The position numbers and the translations under genes were made by a program. Of a DNA stretch of 64,000 nucleotides, positions 45,137 through 57,424 are shown in pieces; the first letter of the stretch is position 1; every line of letters begins with the position of its first letter. This stretch comes from Lunularia cruciata (Eukaryota > Streptophyta > Marchantiopsida > Lunulariales > Lunulariaceae), in the NCBI GenBank assembly GCA_948567375.1, contig OX419762.1, positions 15,010,001 through 15,074,000 on the forward strand. Reading direction: 5' to 3'. The notes below the pieces were generated by a model that was given only the letters and a program-made list of their open reading frames with translations, was not told the DNA's origin and searched no databases.

Positions 45137-45694
45137 AGCACCATCTCCAACTAGTGCACCTCTATTGGATACACCAATGCTACTAGAGCTAGTACTTGTA
45201 GGTGCTACCAATCTACCCTTAGAAATTGAGCTTGAAGTGAAGGGAATGTAATGTGGAAACCATTACTATTTCCATTGCTCCTCCAAGTGAGCTCTCTTGA
45301 ACTCATGGTAATTATCCATCAATGGATCCTCCAAGTGTTGGAACAACCCTTTCCATGACATGAAGGGTGTGGACAAAGCTGAGTTCCACATTTTCTATAG
45401 ATCACACCAACTATCAAACTCTTGGATGAAACCATCTAACCCAAATGGTACTTATTGTAATGAAGTAGCACTTGGAGCCTTTGGGGGCCTCATAAATCTT
45501 GTCAATGTTCCACAACAACGATGCATACACACCATATGCATTCTCAATTGAATCAACTCATATATCAATTCCAAATCAAAGTTAATCTCCTCTCTCATTA
45601 GGACTTGAAATACAAGTTGTTTCAGGGTACCACTTTGTGTAAATCCACTACTTATTACAATGACTTCTTCTTTGGAATCCCCAGAAAAATTCAT
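45137..45694 (-). pseudogene. Unassigned retroelement E, gag N-terminal part
   Basis: The frame reads leftward from an ATG at 45694 (MNFSGDSKEEVIVISSGF), open for 80 codons. After a stop it continues in the same sense as FIQEFDSWCDL and MSWKGLFQHLEDPLMDNYHEF, resembling a retrotransposon gag matrix/capsid segment. It ends at the B3 insertion and continues, by inference, at 39194 and below. Confidence 0.55.
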
Positions 45695-46930
45695 TGTAAC
45701 TTAAATTGAAATTGTAACCACCACAAATACTCCACCAAGGGCCACCACCACTGACCACCACTCACTAATGTAGCCCTAATTATGCCAATTACACTAAGGG
45801 AAATGGCAACCTATAACTTGCCATCACAACACACACTCTCATAGTCTACAAGTATCATTTCTTGCCTCACAAGAGAGAAACAAAGGTAGTCTGACTAATC
45901 ATCATTCCAAACTCACTATTGAGAGCACACCAAAGCACCAATGCTCTAAAGTCAAGGCACCTCACACAAACATGGTGTACAAATAGGAAGCAAATAATGG
46001 AAGGGGTCCAATCACATGAAATCTAAATTAAAACTCTCTATATCATAAATCAACATCGGACTAACTATGCCACCATTTGATACAATAGGAATGTATATTT
46101 ATTCCTAAGCTACCAAGATCACCAAAGATAGAATCAAATTGTCTCTCCTAGCCAAAGCTACATGTGTATAGGTATTACTCTACTAGCCACTATGACAACA
46201 AGTGAGGGTGGACTAATTGGCTAGGGCACTAGTGTAGAAGCCAAAGATCTAGGGTTCAAACCTTATTGTGCACAATCTAGAAGGGTGGGTAGAGCTTGCC
46301 AAACAACTACTCAAAACTCATCTAAATTGGCTTGTTGGTCCTTCTAGGCCTTCGTAACCTCTCTAGCTTACATCCATTGCCTCGATCAGTCAAATGAGGC
46401 AGATTCTTCTTGCCAATTTGAACCTTCTCCAAATCGGGTAATAATTTCTACCAAATCCTCTCTGCTAATTATCAAATCAACTAAGGCAAAATTGAGATGA
46501 TTGGGATCTCCAAATCCCTAATTCAAGGGGATGGGTTCCTACATCTATCTCTAATTTTTCTTCTCAAGTCCAATTTGGAACACCAAAGCCTCTAATTTCA
46601 CTCTCTTGTTCTCAAATTGACATCCATCCACTCAAAATTGACCTCAATTTGGAGAAATTAGGATAGCGCTTTTGCACACCATATGCTCCACTACCAAATT
46701 TGCATCAACTCAAATAAGGCTTTTGCACACTATCACTATCAAGGAATCTAGGACCACAATCAAATATACCAACGATCCTCCAAGCTTGGAGATATCACCA
46801 ATACCTTCAATTCTTGTATCCAATTTCCCTTTGACTCTCACTTCTTTGTTGTAATCAATTCACTCTTCCACTCAAATCATACTCAAATTAGATTTGTATT
46901 TGATTCTCCACTCAACAACATGCTAATTGG
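45695..46930. other. Probable leader of element E, no gene
   Basis: There are no convincing frames. The segment at about 46850-46920 matches 19665-19735 closely (tcaattcactcttccactc and what follows), so it is dispersed-repeat sequence, possibly an LTR end of the same family. Confidence 0.45.
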
Positions 46931-49900
46931 AATATGTTAATTATCCTAATTTATATTTTTATAATATCTAAACCATGAATATTTTAGCTTATAAATTTTT
47001 GAGATAAAATTCTCCAAATGTATTTAATGATAATTTTTAATTTTAATTTTTATGTTTAAACCCTTTCTTAAAAATAATCAGATATAAAAAATATTTTAAT
47101 CATAATATTTACCTCCACGGTAAATGTAATTTATTTATATCTAAAAAAATTAATATGTTAAACAAGAGAATATACAAAGATATAATGTCACATGAAGTAT
47201 CTAATTCATTTAGAAAGAAAGTGTCTTTGAAATTAGTATTTTAATTTATAAGAGGCACAATAGACTTTATGTAAATTAAATCTTAGGCTTAAACAAGAAT
47301 TGAGATCTATTATATTATCTATATTTTTGGAATTTTCTATATATCATCTATTATCATAAACAATTACTCAATTCAAAATACCTCATACCTTTATATATTT
47401 AAATGAATATTTGAAGGAGTTGTATTTTGGAGTTCTAAAATGTGTTATTTTAGTTTATTACATCCATCTTATTGAGAAAATTTTAATTCTTAAACCTTAA
47501 GACCCACGAGAATGGTAAATTATCATATAAAGAATAGTATAGTATTACTCACTATTTATTTCACCAACATCAAAGTTTAAAGTTTAATATCAAATTATAA
47601 TTTCTTCCGATTTTATTTCAAATTAAATATATTTTTAACCTTTAAATATTTTAGGCACTGTTCTTTAACTGCATAATATAATAATATAATTTCATGCATA
47701 AATTTTGATTATTTGCAGCTAAAAGTAACCTGTTAGTTCCCCAATGATAGATTTGTCGTTATTATCACTTGATACAATGTATATCTACATTATACAGATT
47801 TTAGCTTTATGTATCGATAAGTTTGTCTCAGTACTATAGAATTTAACCTATTATATTCTTATTTTATAATCTTCTAATAAATCCTATCAGGTAGTGACCA
47901 AAAGCTTTCGTCAACTTGTGAAGGTGGTGTCCTTGTAGTCCATACAAGGAAGAGACAAGTTCTAGAAAGAATGCCGTAGAGTTTATAGAATACCTTAATG
48001 CTGAATTACATTTCTGTAGGCTTAGGAAAGGTTTTGCATCCAAATTCCATCTACAGTCATTTTCTAAATAAGTATAATTGTTTCTAGATGAACATAAAGA
48101 GTATAAATATAAAAAAAAAAATTTCTTTTTCGATATAGTCCAATACCATATATAGAGGAATTATACAGAGAAAACAAGGTCTTTTAAACTCGCGATTCGA
48201 TACCAAGTGGCTATCCAAATAAAAGATGTTGATCCGATATCACAAACTTAGGAAAGAGAAGGCCACCGCGTAGAAAAAACGAAGGATGGGAAGACCCCAT
48301 CAAGCCGTACAAGGGAGAGGGAAAAAAAAAGGCAAAATGGGGCTATATCACAAACTTGGTATGTTTGCGTAGTTTATGTAATGATCTTTACGAGTATGAA
48401 CTTCCTTATGAGTATGAAAAAGTCTCTTACATATGTCCTGCACGACCCACAAATAATATATTCCTTAAAGAGAAATAAAAGGAAAAACACTACAACAGAA
48501 ATATATTAAAGAGCTTCACAGAAATCCTGACTGGTACAAGAAAACATCGACACCGCTTGCAGAGAATCTTGACAGAATAACAATTGCAGCTCCTGCAGTT
48601 GTCAGCGATAGTCCCGGAACCAACCGGGGCACGCAGCGGCTGTCAAAGTTGACGAATCTCTGTAGATGGCAGATGTCTTTGCAGTTCCGGTTATGCTGCG
48701 GATGGTTTCGGAATCCTCCGCTTTTTCTACGCGGTCGCTTTCTCGCCTTCGGAATAGGTGAATTTGCTCGGCTGTAAACGGTTCAGTCGCAGCCTACCTC
48801 CCTCGAGTCCAAGATTCATATGAGGATCTTCCTTTGAGCCCATCGAAGTCGATTTTATTTGGAGAGAGAGGGGAAGATAAGAGCAATATTTGTCCGACAG
48901 TACAGCAAAGAGCAGTAGGAGGACAGAAGGTTCAAACTTTCAGTAGAAGAGTAATCTCGACCACGGTTGTTTCTGAAGAAGGAACCTGTAACTTATGGTA
49001 GAAGATCGAGATTTCAGTTCGTAGGGCGAAGAATGTTTCAGAGCCTGTCATGAAGTGTAAGTCCAGTAATTTTTCACGGCCTTCCATTGATTTGCAGATA
49101 TCGATCACTTCACATCCAAATTCGTTTCACTTTGGGTTGGTGGAATCCTAGTCTTTGTTCTGCATGCTCATATCAGATCAACAACAACGGCGCGTAAGCT
49201 TGGTCAGTCTGTTTCAAACTGCCTCGGTTTTGTCAGTAAATCACGACTCTGGCTTTTTAGCTTGGTTCTGCGGTTAGCAGCTTTTGCTTTTTAGGTTCCT
49301 ATATCGCTGTCCTTTTCTGCGCTTGGATGGGGTGCTAATGTTCTCCGCCCACGCTGTTGACTTCACTTTCGTGAGGTCTTGATATGTTGCATTTGCTTCT
49401 TCGTCCTGTTCACTGTACAGAATTTTGAGATTAGGGTTAATTCAACCTGGGACGTTATCTGGTGGATAAGTCCGTCGATTTTGACTTGTATCCTGCTAAG
49501 TCCCGGGAGGTGGAACAAGTTCCACTCGAACGGGGACATTGTTCGTTCTTGGACATTTAAAGAAAGCAAGACGAAATAAGAAAGATAATGGAAGTACATT
49601 AGTGTCCTTACTTAGCTGGTTTTGATTTCAATCAACCGGCACACTCTCCACTCCTACTCTCGAGGCAGTGAAGGACATCTCAACCCTTCCGACTGTAGTG
49701 GTTAGTGAAGATCCTCAACGAAATAACTGATTTCCCTTCGGTGAATAGATCTAACGAGAGACGAGAGTCGTCATTAGGAGATGCTCCGTGTCGTCAGTCA
49801 GAGAACTTGCATGTAGTCTGAGAAATAATGCCATCGAGACGTCTCGAAAGCATGGTTAATCTCGAACCGTTTGGTGACCTGCATTAAGTTAAATAACATG

Positions 49901-50304
49901 TGTCACAGCATTTCCGGAAGGAGACAATTATCCCTCACAGTTGATAAACTGTATTAAGTTACAAAATAGTAACATGACTTGCCCAAGAGAACATGACTGA
50001 TCCGATTGCATCTTTTGCGCATGGGCGTGATCTTTGAGTCTCAGCCTAGCCCGAAAATGTGGTGCCGAGGTGTGCCCCCCCCGCCACTCATAGTTGGATA
50101 ATGGAACTCCAGTCCTTAAGCCCTCTTTTAGGTTGTTTCCGTGTAGGAGATGATTTGCTTTGGAAGGCATTCTTCACCTCTGAGCATGGCAAATAGGGGG
50201 TCTGTACCTATATCCTTACAGAGATCTAGATTCCTTGGACATTTATTGAGAAACTAGCTTGAACGATTGATCACAGGAGGTTCAAAGCTCGGGTGGAGAC
50301 TGGC
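46931..50304. other. AT-rich spacer grading into the GC-richer gene island
   Basis: 46.9-48.2 kb is AT-rich with no frames. From about 48.5 kb base composition rises and simple repeats fade. Short frames at 49363-49599 and 49928-50170 show no motif. The part just below 50305 would be the 3' untranslated region of the F-box gene at 50305-51573. Untranslated exons could lie here, but I cannot show them. Confidence 0.5.
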
Positions 50305-51573
50305 CTAAGGTAAGGACTCTATACGCGGCTCGAAGACGAGATCACAGCGGAATGTGACGCCTGCCCCACCACACCTACGTCTATCCTTCTTACTAGATTC
50401 ATGAGAGCAAACTCGTTCTTCCACAGAAGACCACCAGCTGTTCGAGGACACGTCATATAAACTCAGGTGTTCATTTGCTTCGTTTCGAGAAGTTGTGGCA
50501 AACGTAGCTTTGGTGTAACAAAGTAGGTCTTCAGGTTTAGCCTGAGACAGAAGTTTTACTCCTTTCGGTGACGCGAGAGCTGGATAGTGACAGGGCGGCT
50601 GGGCATTGGGTGAGAACCGTTCTTCCCAAACACCGGTGATTATGTCTTCACCTACACGTTCCCAAACACATGCATCACTGAAGCACAAATAATTCCTAGA
50701 ATCTGCCAAGGATTTCATGTACCCTACCAAGAACAAACGCCCTCCACAGTCTTCCAATTGGAGATATTGCAGTCCTACTCCAGATTGAGGCAATTCGAAC
50801 GAGCTCCAAACCTCTGTTTCACCATTGAACACGAAGATAGAAGCAGCATTACTGCTGCTACACCCTCTACCGATATACAGCACGCAACCTTTACGAGAGA
50901 TGATCGAAGGATTTAATCCTGGCGGCAAAGGACCATTTCTAGAAGCAGTTCCTGGAATTAGTCTCCAGTTTCTGCTACAAGAATCGTATATCTCTGTGCC
51001 GTACATAAAACTCGCCAAAATCACCTTGTATGTGTTCCCCTCGCCCCCAAGCATTCCCACCATGCACGGTCTCCAAGTGCCTATTCTCTCCGGCAGTACT
51101 ATCGAGCAATTCTCCCTTAAGGGATTGCACACTATCAGGTTTAAGCTCTCGTTATCCTTTTCAGGCCAAAAGCTCGTAAATGCGTACAACCTTGGCGGTC
51201 GTTGAACGCAGAACAGCAAACCTCTCGCCGTGGCTAGCACCTGGTAGCCATATTTAGATGGAAAATACTTGAACATTTTACTGTGCATCTTGTTTAGAGC
51301 CGGGTAGTAGCAACTTGCTTGCGGTATCCTCGATCCAAACCACTGTACACCGTGCGTTTTGAACAACAGGTAGTACTTCTCTGGAGGTGCTACACGAGCC
51401 CGGAATTGCATGAACACCGGACAATACCACATTGACGACCAGCTCTTGGAGACCACTCTAAATCTCGCCAATGTTCGGAGAGGTAGCCACGCCAGAACTG
51501 CAAGCAAAATATCCTGAGGCAGTCTGCCCCATAACTGTGGATCCATTGACTTAAACTGCTGATCGCCAGCCAT
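50305..51573 (-). CDS. F-box protein (422 aa)
   Basis: This is probably a substrate-recognition subunit of an SCF E3 ubiquitin ligase, where the F-box binds SKP1. The F-box lies at about residues 14-58: LPQDILLAVLAWLPLRTLARF followed by SKSW. The remaining about 360 residues are of the plant F-box-associated/kelch-like kind, with beta-rich blocks such as VCNPLRENCSIVLPERIGTW, ILASFMYGTEIYDSCSRNW and CGGRLFLVGYM. No canonical set of kelch repeats can be counted. The frame is uninterrupted from an ATG just upstream of the F-box, so the gene is single-exon in its coding part. It ends with LVFEPR, a feature shared with the neighbour at 56141-57424. Its target is unknown. Confidence 0.88.
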   Translation of the reverse strand: MAGDQQFKSMDPQLWGRLPQDILLAVLAWLPLRTLARFRVVSKSWSSMWYCPVFMQFRARVAPPEKYYLLFKTHGVQWFGSRIPQASCYYPALNKMHSKMFKYFPSKYGYQVLATARGLLFCVQRPPRLYAFTSFWPEKDNESLNLIVCNPLRENCSIVLPERIGTWRPCMVGMLGGEGNTYKVILASFMYGTEIYDSCSRNWRLIPGTASRNGPLPPGLNPSIISRKGCVLYIGRGCSSSNAASIFVFNGETEVWSSFELPQSGVGLQYLQLEDCGGRLFLVGYMKSLADSRNYLCFSDACVWERVGEDIITGVWEERFSPNAQPPCHYPALASPKGVKLLSQAKPEDLLCYTKATFATTSRNEANEHLSLYDVSSNSWWSSVEERVCSHESSKKDRRRCGGAGVTFRCDLVFEPRIESLP

Positions 51574-52180
51574 TTCCTACCAAAGGGTGGAACCCAAAAC
51601 TTCCAATTCTCGTGTTCCAACTCCCAGTCATGCAGACAGAAATGCTCCGATTCTCGAACCAACACACAAACTAATAACACCGCAACATTTAACAGGCCAT
51701 TCAACAGAAACAAGGGACCAAGCCATGACGCGCAATGTGACTTCCCCCCGGAGTTGATCGTCTACCAGTTCTAAGTCTGTAAACCATCCGCCCTCACAAA
51801 TTCCTCCTGCAAAATATCTTTCATCCGGACCAGCAAAACCTTTTCTTGACTCAGTGGATAAAACTAAAGCGATTGGATCGGGTTTTCTAGCACGAAATCG
51901 CTGACAAAAGTCGTTGGTCATAAAGTAATCGGATTACATTACAATTGGATGAGAACAAGCTCGAATTTCAAGAAGTATTGGAATTCTTGGAGGTGTTTCT
52001 GTCAGAAGAGGCCTCGGGTCGAGATGCCCACAGAGCTCCCCTCCCACACCTGCGCTACCGTACTTGACTGCCGTCCTCGCAGTGCTAGCAGCCAACGGAT
52101 GCTGAACAGGACCGCATACGACTGGATTGGACGGACTTCCCTGCAATCCCTCGAGGTGGGAACTGGAGTGCCACTGTAGA
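51574..52180. other. Upstream region of the F-box gene, no clear gene
   Basis: This would hold the promoter and 5' leader of the minus-strand F-box gene. Overlapping short frames on both strands (for example 51628-51921 minus and 51949-52179 plus) carry no recognisable domain. Confidence 0.4.
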
Positions 52181-52181
52181 C

Positions 52182-52559
52182 TGATCCGTTCTCCCCATCG
52201 ACGACTCACATCTACCAGCTCTTTCCAGATTCGTTGCAGAAGATCCGGACCGCGGGTTCTACTATATGGTTTGCACGTTTCTGTCGTTACCGTCGGAGGA
52301 TGGAACTGTGGAGCTGGCTTTCCACCGTTTGGACGAGGAGGATGGATGTCGACATGGGCCGTTTTCGGTTCCGGTTTGCATTCCATGCAGCGAAATCAGC
52401 CATCTACGGCTGGAAGTTATGCAGGAACGGTACTGTACCCCCAACGAGGGAGTGAACTGGGATCAGGAGGATTTCGGAGTAGAACAGATCTGCGTCACCG
52501 TTCTGCACGGTAAAAGAGACGTGGTTCACGGGTACATTCAGTCCTCCAAAGTGAGGTAG
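52182..52559 (+). CDS. Possible coding segment, unknown product
   Basis: A plus-strand frame is open from just after a stop near 52179 to a stop at 52557-52559, with an internal ATG at 52266 giving 97 residues. The product is acidic and mixed (AFHRLDEEDGCRHG, NEGVNWDQEDFGVEQICV), which looks more like real protein than the overlapping frames. The absence of an early ATG suggests either a downstream exon or a fragment. No family is recognised. The opposite-strand frame at 51934-52386 is Pro/Thr-rich and looks like a shadow. Confidence 0.3.
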
Positions 52560-55500
52560 ATGGATTTTGTAATTAGGATAATTCGACAAGGTCGTTACGG
52601 GATACATAAACAAGCGATAGCTGGAAAAGAATCAATCTGCGGGCAATTGGTCTTATCCAGTCAATTTGATAGTATGATAGTGTAGTAATTTCATTCATGC
52701 CAGACTGTGCCTGTCGACTCCTTCTACTGTATCAGTTGAATCAGTTCCAAAGGAACCTGTATGAAAGTACACACAAGTTTCTTTGGAACTGTTGGGACGG
52801 ATTGCACATAACAATAGACATACGGATGTACACATAACAATAGAACTCTTGATAAACTTTTTAACACCTAACGCGTCTTCTCAGATGCAATTACATATCT
52901 AGATATGTGTCGGATGCAAATTTTGAGTTACTCCTGGAAAAATGGTAAAATAGTATCTTGACATGAGTTATTCGACTATTATATTATCTTCAATGAAAAC
53001 ACTAAGTCGTGCAAACGTGAGCACTATGTGGCTCTTTCCTACATAAAATAGTGCCACGCCGTGATAAAAGTTGAGCTGGATTGTAATCAGGCTTCCTGAA
53101 TATTTGATTCAAAGCCCTTTTCTTAATCCACCACTTGGAGATCAAACCAAAGGGCATGGACCAGTGGGTAAACTTTAAGAGGAAATAAAGAAATGAATAA
53201 ATCAAGTTTGCCTTGCACACTAACGCTGTGGAGGGCAATCATCCAAATTCCACAGCGGTACTTTGCAAGGGAAAGTGATGACACAAAAAGCAAGATTCCT
53301 CTTAAACAAAAAGACTGCAAATTTGTGGGAAGTCCCACATCGCTTTCCAAGTCCTGAGTACCTATCTCTCCTATCTCTCCTACCTGTTTAAATCTATTAC
53401 CTCAAACTCTACTTACAACAGGGATCAACATAAAACACACACCAACAGATACCAATGTCTTTCTCAGTTTAACTTATTTGCGGCATTCCTGAAGGTCAAA
53501 ACAGTAGAGTTAACGAAATGCAGGATGATAGATGCGACTCTGGACCTGCTGGTCCTGCTGGCTTATCTCGGATGGGGAAATCAGTTTTGGTGAGGACTGA
53601 CAGTTTGTGCATGTATGCAGTACCAGTAGATAGAAATTAAGAATCTTCTCCTGAATTTCTGGGGTGGACAAGAGGGAGGATATCGACTGCCATGTACACT
53701 CGTCTCTCTGTGTAGTACAGTGTTGAGCGGATAAACTGCAGTAAGATACACGTCGATGCATATCTTGTTCTACTGTGGATGAAAAAAAGTCAAAGAGCAA
53801 TCCTGAATTTATGTTGGCTTTGAAATTGATTGCTGATAGATGGTGTGTCGACTGTTACTTCTTTCCTTTCCAAACCTTTGTCCCTATGATGCTTATCACG
53901 TTCGACTGTTTAGCTCGTACAATCTCATCAACCTGTTGTTATTGTGGTCTTTCCCTGCAGAAGTCCATATTTCTTTTAGTTTGGTTGGTTCAAGTCCTCA
54001 AATCACAACCACCACCTTTCGAGTACAAAACATGGTCGTCTCTTCAGATGTTCATTAGCCCGTAGAAAGTCCTATTCTCAACAGCATGTACATTTATATA
54101 ACTTACAGTTAAAAGTTACATGGACCGCTTTGTTCTCAGGCCTTATTTCTAAAGCCCAGGATCCCATCTGCATCCGATCTGGTAGGTTTCCAAAAGCTGA
54201 CTAATAAAGGTTACATTCTAAACAGGAATTGACTTCCCAATCCATACTTCGACCATGTGTCACGATTCTTTATATTCTCGCCAGACCTCTTCCATTTATC
54301 GGCTTGAGTACCAAGACTTTATCTTGTTTAGCGTATCTAGTTCTTTTTTCATGATGGCAAGCACATGCGCATGGATATTTTCAGCAACTTTTCCTCCAAA
54401 GAATGGCCATGAAGGAAGAAAAAACAGATAATTGAATGATTGTCCTGATCAAAATAACATCCATCAATTCTTGTAAGATGAGCATAACCCGTGGGTTATG
54501 TTCACTGAGAATGGGGTTGGTGGGGACAGGTTGTTCGTGTTAAAGTAACCTCCTATGTACGAGCTCAATGACTTTTTATAGACCTGTAACGATTATCTTC
54601 TAGGCCCCTTTTGAGGTGGAATGTGAGAAAGATCACAAAATTCAATCATGTTGCCCCACGTATAAAACTGGTCTGAAACTATTGTACTTTGAGAAACTCC
54701 AAAAGTTTGCATGGCTGAATTGTCTAATACAGTGCTAGAAAAGAATTTGAATTGAAACGCTGCACTGTGGGAACCACCGTTGCATTTCGGGAATCATGGT
54801 ACGGACTCCCTGGTTGAATTTTCCAAAGATTGTTAGTGATGCAAAAATTGCCTCTTTTGAAGTGCTACAGATAGACTTCAAGTCATCTGCTGTTCTTCAG
54901 ATCTCGAACTGCTGGGAGCAATTGCCAGGGAGCCCTAACTTGAAAAGCACGTGCAAGGGGCAAGCGTGGCGTCCGACGGTGGGTGCCTCAACGCGTTTAG
55001 TCTGCTGATAGCGATGTATAATTCAAATCAGTAGGATGGCTGTACTTTTCACTTGTTGGGAGGGACAGTAGATTGCTGGTACAAAGTTTTACAACTCATT
55101 TTGTGTATCCACAAGCGCCAGCCACGACAACAGAACGGTACAGAGCGTGCTTGTTAGCTCGCCAGATCAGATGGGAGGAACACTAGTCACCATCATACGT
55201 GCATGCTTGTGTGTTCATCCCACATAATTATTCTTCTACTTCGATTTGAAGATCAAGTGAGGACGTGGGGGACACGGGAGGAGGGAGGCTAGATTGTGCT
55301 CTTCCCTTGTTATCTTGCGCTTTCCTCGGCAGTTGGACTGCTGGACAACATGGAACCAGGAGTGTTTCACGGCTATGCAAGTTCATCTTCCGCGGACCTC
55401 CACATCTTGCTAGCTAGGTGTAGAGTAATTTCCGCACCAGTCTGGGACTATGATGAAACTATGCCGCCGTTTGTGCCACAATAACAGGAAAGATTTTGTC

Positions 55501-56140
55501 AATCGCTGCGAGACTTCGATAATTGCACAGACGCACTCACTTCCGATACTCCCGAAGCGACTGTGATGGCTACCCTTTAAACTACGAAATATGTGGTATT
55601 TCAGAATGAAACATCCCGAGTAACTTTTATTCTGTTCTGGACACAGATTTGAGTATCACTAAACCTAAATTTCGATATTTTTCTCTGTATATGCAATGTC
55701 ACCTTTAATTCATCGGGTTGGTTGGTTTCCTATATGCATCGAGTGCATGCGTATCGTCGAAATTACCAGAATTGCACTCAAAAAGCAGATTTGCGTGCAA
55801 ATCTAGTCGTCTCTGGGTTCACGGCTTTCCTAACCCCATCTACATAGGTGTGCGCGAGTATGGCACTACCGTGGTTCCCTCTGGCAGCTCTGTGAGAACG
55901 GATATTTACATATATTGCGTCAAGCGAGCAAGATGTTCATTGTGTTCTGTTCGGCTCGAAAGACGCCCTTTCCACATGAAAGCGAGATGAATCTGATGAG
56001 GAAAAGTCAAAATCGGACATGTAGTTAGGACCAAACCGTATCCTGCGCAGAACGATTTAACTTTTGTTTAGGAAATTTTCAGATAGTTGAGGTAACCCTT
56101 AGATGTTCAGTGCTCGTGCGGAAACGGATCGACATTCAAG
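52560..56140. other. Intergenic DNA between the F-box genes
   Basis: Frames of up to 96 codons occur (53510-53800 minus, 53775-54065 plus, 55296-55484 plus, 55718-55990 plus) but none has a recognisable motif. A short tandem ctcctatct repeat occurs at about 53365-53384. No transposon domains were seen. Confidence 0.5.
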
Positions 56141-57424
56141 TTATTCAAGCACCAAACCAAATCTTGGCTCGAACAAGAAGCTTCCAAACTTCATAGTATC
56201 TAAATCTCGGCCGTCGTATGGAGTATACCCTGGGAAAGTGGGCAGCACCCGCCAAGTCTGTGCCATCATGTCTATCAAACCAAGGGTGCTTCCAATCCTG
56301 GAGCCGAAATAGATCAAATCACCTTCAGTTAGAAACATAAAGTCTCTTGATGAAGTGTTCCAGAGTTCTTTCAGCTCATTGGGTTGAATTTCTAGTATTT
56401 TCACCCAGTGACGTACGGGTGGATGCAAACACTTCAGTTCCCAGATAATGATGTTCCATAAAGGACAGTCGCCCTCGCAGGAAGGCAAGGCAGCCACCAA
56501 CAACTGCTTTTCTCTGCTAGAGAATAAGTGAGGAGATACCAGTGCCTGACTCGCTTCTGGCATCTCAATCACATCTTCATCCCAAATATCGTCATGCACA
56601 GAGTAGATCGCCAGTTGATTGTAGATTGCATGGGTTTCTGTTGCCCTGATAAGGCAGTGCAGAGTATCGTCGAAAAGAGACGCATTCACTATGTGGAGTT
56701 CGTACTCGGGGTTGAAGCTGCCTTTCATGTCCCATGCGTTAATCCTCGAGTCGTAAACTTGACATGCAAAAGGCTCCAGGTTTTCGTCGTCATCGTCATC
56801 TATACCATGATCTATTTGACTGTGGCTGATCTTGTTAGTTCTTTTGTCGAGAACGAGGATGTTGAAGTAATTAGCATTTTTGTTGTCGTACATACCAACT
56901 ATGTGTGCTTCGGACAATTTGGGCAGATCACTATCCTCCATGTTCAGCATTGGAGGTAGCTCCTGTCTCAAATTGTTCAATGGGTTGAGCAAAAGGAGTT
57001 CAGAATTGTGGAGCAACAGCATCTTGCCTCCAGCGGAGGTAATTACACTCCAGTTCACAGGATCATTCTTAGGTCGGAAAAAAAATGCTGGAATGGGCAT
57101 CCAGTTGTCTGTAGCAGGTTCATAAATCGAGTATCCATCTTCGGATATGAAAACTAATGAAGGTTGTCTGGAAGGAACCCGGGAATATGCGTCAAGGAAT
57201 ACTGGGTCGTGTGCTATTTTATTCCAGGTTTTACACACCGTGTGAAATCGACTGAAGCTGCTCAAGGGCAATCTCGCCAAGATTGTGCTGAACGAATCCT
57301 CTGGTAGGCCTCTGCTCCACACAGTTTGGTCCAATACAGGTTGTCTGCAAGAAGTCACACACAGAAATCCAGCAGCTAAAAATTTCATGCTGCTAGCTCT
57401 AACATCTATGTGAAAATCGCACAA
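56141..57424 (-). CDS. F-box protein with beta-propeller-like C-terminus (427 aa)
   Basis: This is a probable SCF ubiquitin-ligase adaptor. The F-box is at about residues 36-80: LPEDSFSTILARLPLSSFSRF, then CKTWNKIAHDPVF. The first about 30 residues precede it and could be trimmed, because a second Met occurs at residue 13. The C-terminal part has kelch/F-box-associated style blocks: VFISEDGYSIYEPATDNWMPI, ITSAGGKMLLLHNSELLLLNP, CQVYDSRINAWDM, and an acidic Asp run near residue 210. It ends with FLFEPR, as the gene at 50305-51573 ends with LVFEPR. The single uninterrupted frame and same strand suggest a paralogous pair, although sequence between the shared ends has diverged strongly. Confidence 0.9.
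   Translation of the reverse strand: MCDFHIDVRASSMKFLAAGFLCVTSCRQPVLDQTVWSRGLPEDSFSTILARLPLSSFSRFHTVCKTWNKIAHDPVFLDAYSRVPSRQPSLVFISEDGYSIYEPATDNWMPIPAFFFRPKNDPVNWSVITSAGGKMLLLHNSELLLLNPLNNLRQELPPMLNMEDSDLPKLSEAHIVGMYDNKNANYFNILVLDKRTNKISHSQIDHGIDDDDDENLEPFACQVYDSRINAWDMKGSFNPEYELHIVNASLFDDTLHCLIRATETHAIYNQLAIYSVHDDIWDEDVIEMPEASQALVSPHLFSSREKQLLVAALPSCEGDCPLWNIIIWELKCLHPPVRHWVKILEIQPNELKELWNTSSRDFMFLTEGDLIYFGSRIGSTLGLIDMMAQTWRVLPTFPGYTPYDGRDLDTMKFGSFLFEPRFGLVLE

Noticed and set aside
51934..52386. 150-codon minus-strand Pro/Thr-rich frame above the first F-box gene
   Set aside because: It has no recognisable motif, and a better-composed frame lies on the opposite strand. It could be leader sequence, so it is not called as a gene.
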